A stretch of 43,825 nt of DNA, from assembly GCF_003389455.1 (NCBI RefSeq), contig NZ_QUAC01000016.1, forward strand, positions 1 through 43,825. Reading direction: 5' to 3'. The notes below the pieces were generated by a model. That model ran no database searches. It worked only from the letters and a program-made list of their open reading frames with translations, and was not told the origin of the DNA. The position numbers and the translations under genes are program-made. Below, piece after piece: positions 1 to 7,978 of this stretch. The DNA comes from Streptomyces inhibens. GTDB taxonomy: Bacteria > Actinomycetota > Actinomycetes > Streptomycetales > Streptomycetaceae. Numbering within the stretch: position 1 is the stretch's first letter; every line of letters starts with the position of its first letter.

Positions 1-606
1 CGCGCCGCCGGCCGCGCCCAGGGCGTCGGCGAGCGCGTCGAAGACCGTGGCGACCGCCGCCCGCTCGCCGCTGAGCGCGCCGCCCGCGGGACGGGGCGAG
101 CGCAGTACGAGGCGCAGCAGAAGCAGCCACAGGCAGCCGGCGAGGACGTACAGCGCCTTCGCCCAGGGCGCCCCGGGCAGCGGCATCCCGGCGCCCAGGA
201 TGGTGGTGGCCAGCATCTGCATCCCGGCGTTGGAGCGCACCGGCCCGGCCACGCTGCCCGCGCCGGAGACGAAGCCGACGGCGAAAAGCGCCGGCACCAG
301 CCACCAGCCCGCGCCGGCCGCCTGCAACGAGGCACCGATCAGCATGCCGAGCGCCGAGGCGAGGGCGGGCAGGCCGATGTGCACGATGCCGGTGCGGCGG
401 GTGCCCGGGCGGTCGTTGACGCCGGCCAGCATCGAGCCGAGACCGGCCAGCACTCCGGGCGCCGGGTGGCCGGTCGCGATGCCCGCGCCGAGCAGCGGCC
501 CCGCGCACAGCGCACCGCGGGCGACGGCGGCCCAGGGCACGGGCAGCCGCTGCCAGCGGAAGGGGTGCGCCAGCCAGGCGGGCACGGCGCGCTGCGCGCG
601 GAGCAT
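1..606 (-). CDS. FUSC family membrane protein, C-terminal part cut by window edge
   Basis: The reading frame opens with ATG at 606 and stays open for 202 codons to the window edge, so only the N-terminal part is seen. A GAGGAG ribosome site lies five bases before the ATG. The sequence begins MLRAQRAVPAWLAHPFRWQR and then shows Ala/Gly/Leu-rich membrane segments, including a run around AVARGALCAGPLLGAGIATG and ASALGMLIGASLQAAGAG, as in the N-terminal membrane half of fusaric acid resistance / aromatic acid exporter (FUSC) proteins, which are thought to move small aromatic acids out of the cell. A second, complete FUSC gene lies at 39824-41833. The family call rests on topology and general resemblance, not on a catalytic motif, so it is moderately sure. 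Confidence 0.6.
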   Translation of the reverse strand, partial: MLRAQRAVPAWLAHPFRWQRLPVPWAAVARGALCAGPLLGAGIATGHPAPGVLAGLGSMLAGVNDRPGTRRTGIVHIGLPALASALGMLIGASLQAAGAGWWLVPALFAVGFVSGAGSVAGPVRSNAGMQMLATTILGAGMPLPGAPWAKALYVLAGCLWLLLLRLVLRSPRPAGGALSGERAAVATVFDALADALGAAGGA

Positions 607-673
607 GGGTCTCCTCAGACGACGGCGTACGGACGGCGGCAAGCGAATCCGAGGGGCGACATCGGCCGACGGT

Positions 674-685
674 GCTGGTACCAGC
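674..685. promoter_or_regulatory. 12-bp perfect palindrome upstream of the FUSC gene
   Basis: GCTGGTACCAGC is a perfect palindrome 68 bases before the FUSC start. On the minus strand it overlaps TAGGCT, a passable Streptomyces -10 box, so it could be an operator. No matching -35 box is obvious. Confidence 0.35.
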
Positions 686-808
686 CTAAGGTCCGGGTTT
701 GTCCGCACCACTGCCGGAGGGTTACCGCAAGATCTCGAACGGGCGGCGGGGAGCACTGCCGTCACCCCCGTCCCCGCGGTCAGCGGCCGGGCATGACGAA
801 CAACACAG

Positions 809-870
809 GTGACGTATTGCGTGGTCGGCGGTGGCGTGATCGGTCCGACGTCGGCGATCGCGCTGACGAA
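809..870 (+). pseudogene. relic of an FAD-dependent amino acid oxidase N-terminus
   Basis: Read from GTG at 809, this short stretch encodes VTYCVVGGGVIGPTSAIALT. The VVGGGVIG core is the GxGxxG dinucleotide-binding turn that opens D-amino-acid oxidase and related FAD oxidases (usual form VVVGGGVIGLTTA). The similarity ends about 20 codons in, where the sequence runs into the BCCT terminator hairpin. Nothing downstream continues the enzyme, since the opposite strand is occupied by the BCCT gene. This looks like the stump of a deleted gene; the match is short, so chance cannot be fully excluded. Confidence 0.4.
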
Positions 871-873
871 GCC

Positions 874-906
874 CCGTGGAGGGCCGCTGACTTCGGCCCT
901 CCACGG
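874..906 (-). terminator. hairpin terminator of the BCCT gene
   Basis: A perfect 13-bp stem (874-886 pairing with 894-906, 7-base loop) starts 8 bases past the BCCT stop codon. No T-run follows, as is common in Streptomyces. Confidence 0.75.
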
Positions 907-914
907 AGGTCCCG

Positions 915-2651
915 CTAGCTGTCGCCCTCGCCACCGGCAGTGCCGCTGCCGCCGCCGTTGCCGTTACCGACGGGCCCGATCCGGAACTCGAAATCACCGT
1001 CGTACTGCTCATGACCGGCGATCACCGCCAGCTCGACGGCTTGCTCGCCCTTCTGGCCGCGCACGATCAGCGGATCGCTGCGCAGATCCCGCATCAGCGC
1101 CCAGCACATGGCGATCATCACGAGCAGGAAGGGCACCGCGACCAGGATCGTCAGATTCTGCAGTCCGGTCAGGGCATCGCCCGAGCCGCCGCCGATCAGC
1201 AGCATGATCGCGGCGACCGCGCCGGTCACCACGCCCCAGAAGATCACCACGAGCCGGCTCGGCTCGAAGGTGCCCTTCTGCGACAGGGTGCCCATGACGA
1301 TGGACGCGGCATCGGCTCCGGAGACGAAGAAGATGCCGACCAGGATCATGACGAGGATGCTCATGACCGTGGCGAGCGGATACTGGTGCAGTACGTCGAA
1401 GAGCTGGCCCTCGGGGGTACTCGACCCGCTGAGCTGCTTGGAGTCCTGCAGCTTCATCGCCGAGCCGCCGAACACGGCGAACCACAGCAGGCTGACCACG
1501 CTCGGCACGAGAATGACGCCGCCGATGAACTGCCGGATCGTCCGCCCGCGGCTGATCCGGGCGATGAACATCCCCACGAAGGGCGTCCAGGAGATCCACC
1601 ACGCCCAGTAGAAGACCGTCCAGCTGCGCAGCCAACTGTCCACATCGGCGCCGCTGCTGGCCTCCGTACGGCCGGCCAGCTGCGGCAGTTCGCCGATGAA
1701 CGAGCCGAGGGAGGTCGGCAGCAGGTTGAGGATGAGGATGGTCGGGCCGACCACGAACACAAAGACCGCCAGGATCAGCGCCAGCACCATATTGATGTTG
1801 GACAGCATCTGGACGCCCTTGGCGATCCCGGAGACCGCGGACAGGATGAACGCGACGGTCAGCACGGTGATGATGACGACCAGCAGGCTGGTGCTGACGC
1901 TGTCCATCCAGCCGAGCACCTTGATGCCGCTGCCGATCTGCAGCGCGCCGAGCCCCAGCGAGGCCGCGGAGCCGAAGAGGGTGGCGAAGATGGCCAGGAT
2001 GTCGATGACCTGACCGCCCCAGCCGTTCGCCCGCCGGGTGCCGATCAGTGGGGTGAACACCGCGCTAATCGTCTGCCGCCTCCCCCGCCGGAAGCAGCTG
2101 TACGCGATGGCCAGGCCCACGACGGCGTAGATGGCCCATGGGTGCAGCGTCCAGTGGAACAGCGTGGTGGCCATCGCCGTGTCCATCGCCTGGGCGGCGT
2201 CCTTGGGATCGGTGCCCGGCGGCGGGTTGGTGAAGTGTCCCAGTGGCTCGCTGACGCCGTAGAACATCAGGCCGATGCCCATGCCCGCGCTGAACATCAT
2301 CGCGATCCAGGACACGGTGCGGAATTCGGGCTCCTCGCCCTCCTTGCCGAGCGTGATCCGGCCGTACTTGCTGATGGCCAGCCAGATCGCGAAGATCACA
2401 AATCCGGAGGCGGAGAGCACAAAGGCCCAACCGCCGTTGTCGATCACCCAGTTCAGCATCGAGGTCGATACGTTCTTGAGCGATTCGGTGGAGGTGGCTC
2501 CCCAGGCGATGAAGGCGAGGGTGAGCAGCGCGGTCACTCCGAAGACCACGCGGTCGGTCTGTGGTGGTCCGGTCCGCTGCGGGTCATCGGGGAGATCCGT
2601 CATGGATGACGTGCCACCCCCGTCTCCGGCCGCTTTGACTGTGTCCGGCAC
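915..2651 (-). CDS. BCCT family osmolyte/betaine transporter
   Basis: A 578-residue protein with about 12 hydrophobic segments. It carries the BCCT (betaine/carnitine/choline transporter) hallmarks: the glycine-rich GMGIG turn near residues 123-127 (MMFSAGMGIGLMFYGVSEP), the tryptophan-rich stretch WTLHPWAIYAVVG near 167-179, and the WWISWTPFVGMFIARISRG segment in the second half. These line the sodium and substrate sites of BetP-type carriers, so uptake of glycine betaine or a related quaternary amine in symport is expected; substrate is not deducible. The C-terminal tail is Gly-rich. GTG at 2651 has GAAAGG seven bases upstream; ATG at 2603 (MTDLPDD) is an alternative. Only 30 bases separate it from the upstream carboxypeptidase gene, so they may be co-transcribed. 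Confidence 0.93.
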   Translation of the reverse strand: MPDTVKAAGDGGGTSSMTDLPDDPQRTGPPQTDRVVFGVTALLTLAFIAWGATSTESLKNVSTSMLNWVIDNGGWAFVLSASGFVIFAIWLAISKYGRITLGKEGEEPEFRTVSWIAMMFSAGMGIGLMFYGVSEPLGHFTNPPPGTDPKDAAQAMDTAMATTLFHWTLHPWAIYAVVGLAIAYSCFRRGRRQTISAVFTPLIGTRRANGWGGQVIDILAIFATLFGSAASLGLGALQIGSGIKVLGWMDSVSTSLLVVIITVLTVAFILSAVSGIAKGVQMLSNINMVLALILAVFVFVVGPTILILNLLPTSLGSFIGELPQLAGRTEASSGADVDSWLRSWTVFYWAWWISWTPFVGMFIARISRGRTIRQFIGGVILVPSVVSLLWFAVFGGSAMKLQDSKQLSGSSTPEGQLFDVLHQYPLATVMSILVMILVGIFFVSGADAASIVMGTLSQKGTFEPSRLVVIFWGVVTGAVAAIMLLIGGGSGDALTGLQNLTILVAVPFLLVMIAMCWALMRDLRSDPLIVRGQKGEQAVELAVIAGHEQYDGDFEFRIGPVGNGNGGGSGTAGGEGDS

Positions 2652-2681
2652 GCGTCAACCTTTCGATGGGCCATATTTTCC

Positions 2682-4064
2682 CTACCCGTTACCCCCTACC
2701 ACGCGAGGGCAGACGTCCATGGGCGTCGCGACCGTAAGGTGATATCCGGCCCGTTGGTCCAGCAGCAGCGGGACGAGCCGGCGCAGCGGCTGGCGCAGCG
2801 GTACGACCGCGCCGCCCTCCGCCCGCTTCCAGCGCACGCCGTGCAGCGCCAGTTGGTCCTTGACCTCGGCGAACTGCGCCGCGTCCAGGCGGTAGGCGCA
2901 GGGCGGGTCGGACAGGATCTGTGCGTCGGTGGGAGGTTCGTTGTCCGCGCCGCCGAGGTAGACCGGGCCGTGGTCGGCGTATCCGGCGAGCCGGGCGGCT
3001 GTGGTGGCCGCCTCGATGCGCGGGCGGTGCCGGTCGAAGAAGGTGAACGCACCCTTCAGCGCGGCCAGTTGGGAGTCCACCCGGCGCCGGTTGTTGAGCG
3101 CGGGATCCGCCTTCTCTGCATCGGCGAGCGCAGCGAGATGGGGGTCCCCCCAGCCGGAGGCTGGGGGAGCGTCGACCCGGGTCTCGACGAGCAGTCCGAC
3201 CGAACCCTTCACACCCGCCGTGTTGCGCAGAATCCGCTCCTGGCCGTCGCCCGCCACCTGCTTGACGGGCGCACCGGTGTCCGGGTCGGTCCAGATGCCG
3301 TAGACGCCGGTGGTGAATCCGGCCTGGTGGACGGCGGGTTCGACGAAGTCCTCGGAGAGCGCACCGGCTTCACGGTGCACCGCGTGCGAGGTGTTGAGGT
3401 TGCGGGGCCACAGCGACAGCAGGTCCTTCATGTAGTACGGGACCGTGGGGCCGTATTCGTGCAGGTCGTAGATGGTGTCGGGGCGGTAGTCGCGGATGAC
3501 CGCGGCCATCGCGCGGGCCTCGGCGGTCTTGAGGGCGATGTGGTCCCGGTTGATGTCGGCGCCGTCGGAGTTGCCGCGGGTGTCCGCGGCCCGGCCGTCG
3601 GGGTTGGCGGTCGGTACGACCAGGACGCTGGTGCGCTCCAGGAAGCGCCGGGTCGCCCGGTCCCTGGCGTAGGCGAGATCGCGGACCGTGGTCAGACACG
3701 CCTCGCGCCCGGAGGGCTCGTCGCCGTGCTGTGAGCAGATCAGCAGGACGGAGTTGCCGCGGCGTACGTCCGCGGGGCGCTCGGGGGCCGGGGCGCCGAT
3801 GCGTACGAGCTGCACCGGGCGGTCCTGCCGGGTGGTGCCGATCCGGTCGATCCGTACGCGCGGCGAGGCGTGATCGACGGCGGCGAGGAACTCCTGCTCC
3901 TCGGACTGGCTGGTCCAGCGGGCACCGTTGCTGGTCTCGAACCCCGTACGGGGTGTGCGGGCTCCGGTGGCGCGGGCGGGCGAGGCCGGCAGGGTCGCAC
4001 CGAGTGTGGCCGTCAGGCCGAGGGCCAGCGCACCCAGGACGAGGCGGCGGGAGCGGAGTATCAC
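2682..4064 (-). CDS. secreted M14 family zinc carboxypeptidase
   Basis: The protein (460 residues) starts with a signal peptide (VILRSRRLVLGALALGL..., cleavage near ASPARA) and continues with an M14 metallocarboxypeptidase domain. Zinc ligands are visible as H113 and E116 (QHGDEPSGRE) and H202 (YDLHEYG); NPDGR near 154-158 and INRDH near 171 match the family, and E294 in LLVETR is the probable catalytic glutamate. It should trim C-terminal residues from peptides outside the cell. GTG at 4064 is chosen because GGGAGG lies nine bases upstream and the signal peptide follows at once; a longer open frame to 4271 runs into the neighbouring gene. Right after E294-T-R, residues about 299-310 (APPASGWGDPHL) are encoded by an inserted-looking palindrome. 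The gene follows the S15 peptidase gene in the same direction. Confidence 0.9.
   Translation of the reverse strand: MILRSRRLVLGALALGLTATLGATLPASPARATGARTPRTGFETSNGARWTSQSEEQEFLAAVDHASPRVRIDRIGTTRQDRPVQLVRIGAPAPERPADVRRGNSVLLICSQHGDEPSGREACLTTVRDLAYARDRATRRFLERTSVLVVPTANPDGRAADTRGNSDGADINRDHIALKTAEARAMAAVIRDYRPDTIYDLHEYGPTVPYYMKDLLSLWPRNLNTSHAVHREAGALSEDFVEPAVHQAGFTTGVYGIWTDPDTGAPVKQVAGDGQERILRNTAGVKGSVGLLVETRVDAPPASGWGDPHLAALADAEKADPALNNRRRVDSQLAALKGAFTFFDRHRPRIEAATTAARLAGYADHGPVYLGGADNEPPTDAQILSDPPCAYRLDAAQFAEVKDQLALHGVRWKRAEGGAVVPLRQPLRRLVPLLLDQRAGYHLTVATPMDVCPRVVGGNG
3145..3168. repeat. short palindromic repeat inside the M14 gene
   Basis: Arms CCCCCAGCC (3147-3155) and GGCTGGGGG (3159-3167) enclose a 3-base loop. 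Similar TCCCCCAGCC...GGCTGGGGGG palindromes are, from memory, frequent in Streptomyces genomes, mostly between genes; here one sits in frame inside a coding region. Confidence 0.6.
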
Positions 4065-4120
4065 GAGGAGGTGCCTCCCTTGGTCGAGCGGTGGGGGTAG
4101 GGATGACGTGGGGGTCGGGC

Positions 4121-4146
4121 GGGGCCGCCCATGGTGGGGCGGCCCC
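4121..4146 (-). terminator. hairpin terminator after the S15 peptidase gene
   Basis: Perfect 10-bp stem GGGGCCGCCC / GGGCGGCCCC with a 6-base loop, 6 bases past the stop codon at 4153. It lies between the S15 and M14 genes, so it probably reduces read-through into the M14 gene. Confidence 0.65.
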
Positions 4147-4152
4147 GGGCGG

Positions 4153-6117
4153 TCAACTCGCGTCCGGCATCCGGCTGATCGAACGCGGCGGGACGATCCC
4201 GTCGAGCGGCGCCGCACCGTCCGCATACCGCGGCGCACCGGCGGTCGCGCGTGCGAAGGCCGGTGCGCCACCGGTCAGCGGCAGCTCGGCGGAGGTGCGG
4301 GACAGATCGAGAGTGAGCTTCGGCCGGGAAGCGGGCGGGTCGATCAGGCCGGCGTCGGTCCCGGCCACGATGAGCGCGAGACGGTGTCCGGCGGGCACGA
4401 TGTGATCGCTCGCGGCCAGGTCGAGGGTGAGGGTGTAGGGCTTGCCGGGGGTGAGCGGACGGCCCTTGTGGGGATCGGCGTAGTTGCCGAGGTCGGCCCA
4501 GCCGCGGCTGAAGACCGTGTGCGCCACCTTCTGGGTGTCGGCGGCGGTCTCCTTGAAGCAGCCGGTGTCGCCCTTGGTGCCGGCGCCCCAGCAGGTGCGC
4601 CGGTCGAGTGTGGTGATGCCCTCGCCGTCGGCCGCGTAGTTGCGGATGGTGTCGGGGCCGAGGTCCACCAGGACGGCGGAGAGGTGGGCGGTGGAGGTGC
4701 TCGGGGTCACGGTCACGGTCACCTTGCCGGAGCCGGACAGCCGCAGCGGCGCGCGCAGCGGCCCGGTGCTGAACCCGGCCTTGGCGGGTGTCGATTCATC
4801 GATATGGGACGCCCAGTCGGCCTCGCTCAGCCGCGGGTCGTCGGTGAAGGTCTCGGTGGCGCCCTGCGGCGCCTTCGCGGTGCCGAGGACGCCGACGCCG
4901 GGCGCGGTGCCGGCGCGCGGCCGCAGGGTGGTGGCCGCGGTGCCGGGCGCGGGCCACTGCGGGTCGGTGGACCAGGTGCCGGGGGCGCGCTCGATATCGG
5001 CCATCGGCGCGCGCTCGATGCCGTTGTCGTAGCCCATCAAATAGTGGTCGAACCAGTGGTGCAGGGTCTTGACCCAGTCTGCGCGGCGGTAGTCGAAGGG
5101 GTCGACATGCCCGGTCTGGGAGAGCCAGATCTTGCGCTCGACGCCGTGCCGGGCGAGCGCGTCCCACCACTGACCGGCGTGCCGGGTGCGGACGTTGAGG
5201 TCCTGCATGCCGTGCACGAGAAGGACGCTGGCCCGGACCTTGCCCGCGTTGCGGACGTAGTCCCGTTCGGTCCACAGATCGGTCCAGTCGCCACTGCGCG
5301 GCGCACCGTCGGCGAGCTTCTGCTGGACGGCGGCGCAACGTTTTTGCGCGTCGGGGCTGTCGACCATGTCCGCGAGGGAGTCGGGGCCGGAGCCGTAGAG
5401 CGGGGCGCCCTTGGCGAAGTAGTAGTCGTACCAGGAGGAGATGCCGGCGATCGGGACGATGGTCTTCAGCCCCTTGACGCCGGTGGCGGCGACGCCGTTG
5501 GCGATGGTGGCGTCCCAGCTCTTGCCGATCATGCCGGTGCTGCCGTTGGACCAGCCGGCCGCGACGGGTTTGCCTCCGGTACGCGCCGTATAGGCGCGGC
5601 CTCTGCCGCCCAGCCAGTCGACGACGGCCTTGGCCGACCGGATGTCGGAGCGGCCGCCGACGTCCACACAGCCGTCCGAGCGGTTGGTACCCGCCAGGTC
5701 GACGAGGACCGTCGCATAGCCGCGCGGCACGAAGTAGTTGTCGTAGAAGAGCGGGAACTGGACCGGCCGGCCGTGGTCGTCGTAGGTCTTCTTCTGACTC
5801 TCGTTGCCGCGTCCGCAGCAGGAGTAGTACGGACTGGCGTCCATGATCACAGGTATCCGGCGACCCTGCTGGGCGGGTTCGGAGGGCCGCACAATGTCGA
5901 CGGCGACGCGGTCGGTCTTTCCGTCCGCGTCGCCGTCGAGCCGTGTGTCCACCCAGACCGATTCGCGTATCGCGCGGTCGTAGGAGTAGACGGGTCTGCT
6001 CTCACCGGGCGCCGCCTGCGCGGCGGCCGGCCCGATCAGGGCGGACAGCAGGGCGACGACGGCCGCCAGCGCGAGCGCTGTGAAGGGGATGCGGGGGATC
6101 CGCGCAGGATTGGTCAC
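4153..6117 (-). CDS. secreted Xaa-Pro dipeptidyl-peptidase (family S15)
   Basis: A 654-residue exported protein: signal peptide (RIPRIPFTALALAAVVALLSA, cleavage near AAAQA), then an alpha/beta-hydrolase of the PepX/CocE (S15) type, and a beta-rich C-terminal domain ending about residue 650. The nucleophile is S200 in MIGKSWDAT, the acid D306 in VHGMQDLNV and the base H337 in SQTGHVDP. The usual motif in Streptomyces homologues is GKSYDGT, so W-D-A is a mild variation. It removes X-Pro dipeptides from peptide N-termini and complements the M14 and M1 peptidases beside it. GTG at 6117 is chosen because the signal peptide follows; no ribosome site is seen, and TACCGT six bases before it suggests leaderless transcription. 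ATG at 6246 would add 43 residues. Confidence 0.88.
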   Translation of the reverse strand: MTNPARIPRIPFTALALAAVVALLSALIGPAAAQAAPGESRPVYSYDRAIRESVWVDTRLDGDADGKTDRVAVDIVRPSEPAQQGRRIPVIMDASPYYSCCGRGNESQKKTYDDHGRPVQFPLFYDNYFVPRGYATVLVDLAGTNRSDGCVDVGGRSDIRSAKAVVDWLGGRGRAYTARTGGKPVAAGWSNGSTGMIGKSWDATIANGVAATGVKGLKTIVPIAGISSWYDYYFAKGAPLYGSGPDSLADMVDSPDAQKRCAAVQQKLADGAPRSGDWTDLWTERDYVRNAGKVRASVLLVHGMQDLNVRTRHAGQWWDALARHGVERKIWLSQTGHVDPFDYRRADWVKTLHHWFDHYLMGYDNGIERAPMADIERAPGTWSTDPQWPAPGTAATTLRPRAGTAPGVGVLGTAKAPQGATETFTDDPRLSEADWASHIDESTPAKAGFSTGPLRAPLRLSGSGKVTVTVTPSTSTAHLSAVLVDLGPDTIRNYAADGEGITTLDRRTCWGAGTKGDTGCFKETAADTQKVAHTVFSRGWADLGNYADPHKGRPLTPGKPYTLTLDLAASDHIVPAGHRLALIVAGTDAGLIDPPASRPKLTLDLSRTSAELPLTGGAPAFARATAGAPRYADGAAPLDGIVPPRSISRMPDAS

Positions 6118-6334
6118 GGGCGGACGGTAGCGCGGCTCAACTGCCGTGCGTAAGGGTGCGGGTGACGGCGGGAGTGCGCGCGGTGGCGTAAGGGAGGGAC
6201 GGTGACCGGACAGCCACTGGGGCAGATGGTGGTTCATGTCGGTCATGTGTCAGATCAGGCCATGTACATGACGCTGGCCCGGCGAAGTACATAGGGTCTG
6301 AACAGAGCCATCCCCCCTACGAGTTGGAGGACTC

Positions 6335-7822
6335 GTGCGTCACAGACTCCTCGTCCCGGGCGCGGCCGCGCTCAGTCTGCTGCTGGCGATCCCGGCTTCC
6401 GCGGCCGACTTCACACCCGGCGCTCCGGGCGTGGGCGACACCTACTACCCCGAGAGCGGAAACGGCGGATACGACGTTTCCCACTACGACCTGCGACTCA
6501 AGTACCAGCCGAAGACGGACCTGTTGGAGGGCACGGCGACCCTGCTGGCCAAGACCACCCAGGACCTCTCCCGCTTCAACCTGGACTTCGGCCTCAAGGT
6601 CAGCGAGATCCGGATCAACGGCAAGAAGGCCACCTTCGCCACGTCCGGCAAGCATGAGCTGGAGGTCACCCCGGCCACCCCGCTGGAGAAGGGCAAGCAG
6701 ATCAGCGTCGTCGTGCGCTATGCGGGCAAGCCCTCCGAGCTGAAGATCGACGGCTACAGCGCCTGGGCCCGTACGCCCGACGGCGGCGTGGTGGCGCAGG
6801 AGCCGGACTCCGCCGTGTGGTGGTTCCCGAGCAATGACCACCCCACCGACAAGGCGACGTACGACATTTCGGTGGCGGTCCCGGACGGCACCCAGGCGCT
6901 CAGCAACGGCGTACTGGCCTCGCAGTCCTCCAAGCTCGGCTGGACGCGCTACAACTGGCGCTCGGACAAGCCGCAGGCGACGTATTTGACGACGCTGGCC
7001 GTCGGCAAGTTCGACATCACCACCGACACCACCGCGAACGGCCTGCCGGTGATCAACGCCGTCAGCCCGGACCTCGGCGCGAACGAGGGATCGGCGCGGG
7101 CGAGCATCGAGCGCACCACCGAGGTCACCGAGTGGCTGGAGAGCGTCTTCGGCCCCTACCCGTTCAACGCGGTCGGCGGCTATGTCCCCAACGTGCCGGC
7201 CCGCTACGCGCTGGAGACCCAGACCCGCCCGTTCTACGGCAAGAAGGCCTTCGACCGCGGTACGAACGTCTCGGTCGTGGTGCACGAGCTGGCGCACCAG
7301 TGGTACGGCGACAGCGTCTCACTCAAGGACTGGAAGGACATCTGGGTCAACGAGGGCTTCGCCGCCTACAGCCAGTGGCTGTGGTCGGAGAAGGAGGGCG
7401 AGGGCACCGCTCAGGAGCTGGCGGACTATGTCTACGCCCAGCACCCGGCCGATGACCCGTTCTGGACGGTCAAGCCGGGCAACCCGGGCGCGGAGAACCA
7501 GTTCGACGGCGCGGTCTACGACCGTGGCGCGCTGGCCCTCCAGGCGCTCCGCAACAAGGTCGGCGACAAGGTCTTCTTCGGCCTCCTCAAGTCCTGGCCG
7601 ACGGAGAACAAGTACGGCAATGCCTCGGTGGCCGACTTCGTGAAGTTCGCCGAGAAGAAGTCCGGCAAGCCGCTGGCCGACTTCTTCGACACCTGGCTGT
7701 TCCAGCCGTCCAAGCCGGCGGCGGGCGCGGTCAAGCGGACGCTCGGCGCACCGCACGCGCCGGTCGCACAGCCCAAGTCGTGGAAGCAGATCGCGGCGAC
7801 GCACGACGTGCACGGGCACTGA
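6335..7822 (+). CDS. secreted M1 family aminopeptidase
   Basis: The 495-residue product has a signal peptide (RHRLLVPGAAALSLLLAIPASA) and an M1 metallopeptidase body. The zinc site H317-E318-x-x-H321 with E340 in NEGFAAY, eighteen residues on, is intact (HELAHQWYG ... WVNEGF). It is shorter than PepN-type enzymes, as is usual for the actinobacterial exported M1 group that lacks the large C-terminal helical domain. It should release N-terminal residues from extracellular peptides. GTG at 6335 has GGAGG six bases upstream. It is divergent from the S15 gene. The stop codon lies in the first unit of a tandem repeat array. Confidence 0.93.
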   Translation: MRHRLLVPGAAALSLLLAIPASAADFTPGAPGVGDTYYPESGNGGYDVSHYDLRLKYQPKTDLLEGTATLLAKTTQDLSRFNLDFGLKVSEIRINGKKATFATSGKHELEVTPATPLEKGKQISVVVRYAGKPSELKIDGYSAWARTPDGGVVAQEPDSAVWWFPSNDHPTDKATYDISVAVPDGTQALSNGVLASQSSKLGWTRYNWRSDKPQATYLTTLAVGKFDITTDTTANGLPVINAVSPDLGANEGSARASIERTTEVTEWLESVFGPYPFNAVGGYVPNVPARYALETQTRPFYGKKAFDRGTNVSVVVHELAHQWYGDSVSLKDWKDIWVNEGFAAYSQWLWSEKEGEGTAQELADYVYAQHPADDPFWTVKPGNPGAENQFDGAVYDRGALALQALRNKVGDKVFFGLLKSWPTENKYGNASVADFVKFAEKKSGKPLADFFDTWLFQPSKPAAGAVKRTLGAPHAPVAQPKSWKQIAATHDVHGH

Positions 7823-7923
7823 TCCGCTGCACGGGCGCTGATGTGGACCGATCTGGTGCTCAGCCACTGATCTGGACTGATCTGGTGCACAGTCGCTGAT
7901 CCGCTGCACGGGCGCTGGTCCGG
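7809..7923. repeat. imperfect tandem repeat, 19/29-bp units
   Basis: Five units each opening TGCAC or TGCTC and holding a GCTGAT/ACTGAT core follow one another with lengths 19, 29, 29, 19 and 19 bases (7809, 7828, 7857, 7886, 7905). The longer units carry ten extra bases ending GATCTGG. The array starts inside the last codons of the M1 gene. Confidence 0.7.
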
Positions 7924-7957
7924 CCGGAGTCGGGGTGATCCCCCGGCTCCGGCCGGA
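7919..7957. terminator. bidirectional hairpin between convergent genes
   Basis: An 11-bp perfect stem (7919-7929 with 7947-7957) is extended by five further pairs and a wobble around the loop TGATC. It lies between the ends of the M1 gene and the oxygenase gene. Confidence 0.8.
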
Positions 7958-7978
7958 TCCGTCTCCGCCCCGCCCCGA

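Noticed and set aside
1011..2609. Long open frame (over 500 codons) on the plus strand opposite the BCCT gene
   Set aside because: It is Gly/Asp/His/Arg-rich, has no family resemblance, and mirrors the codon bias of the transporter gene; a GC-rich shadow.
2682..4271. M14 gene starting at 4271
   Set aside because: The first 69 codons overlap the end of the S15 gene and its terminator; signal peptide and ribosome site fix GTG 4064.
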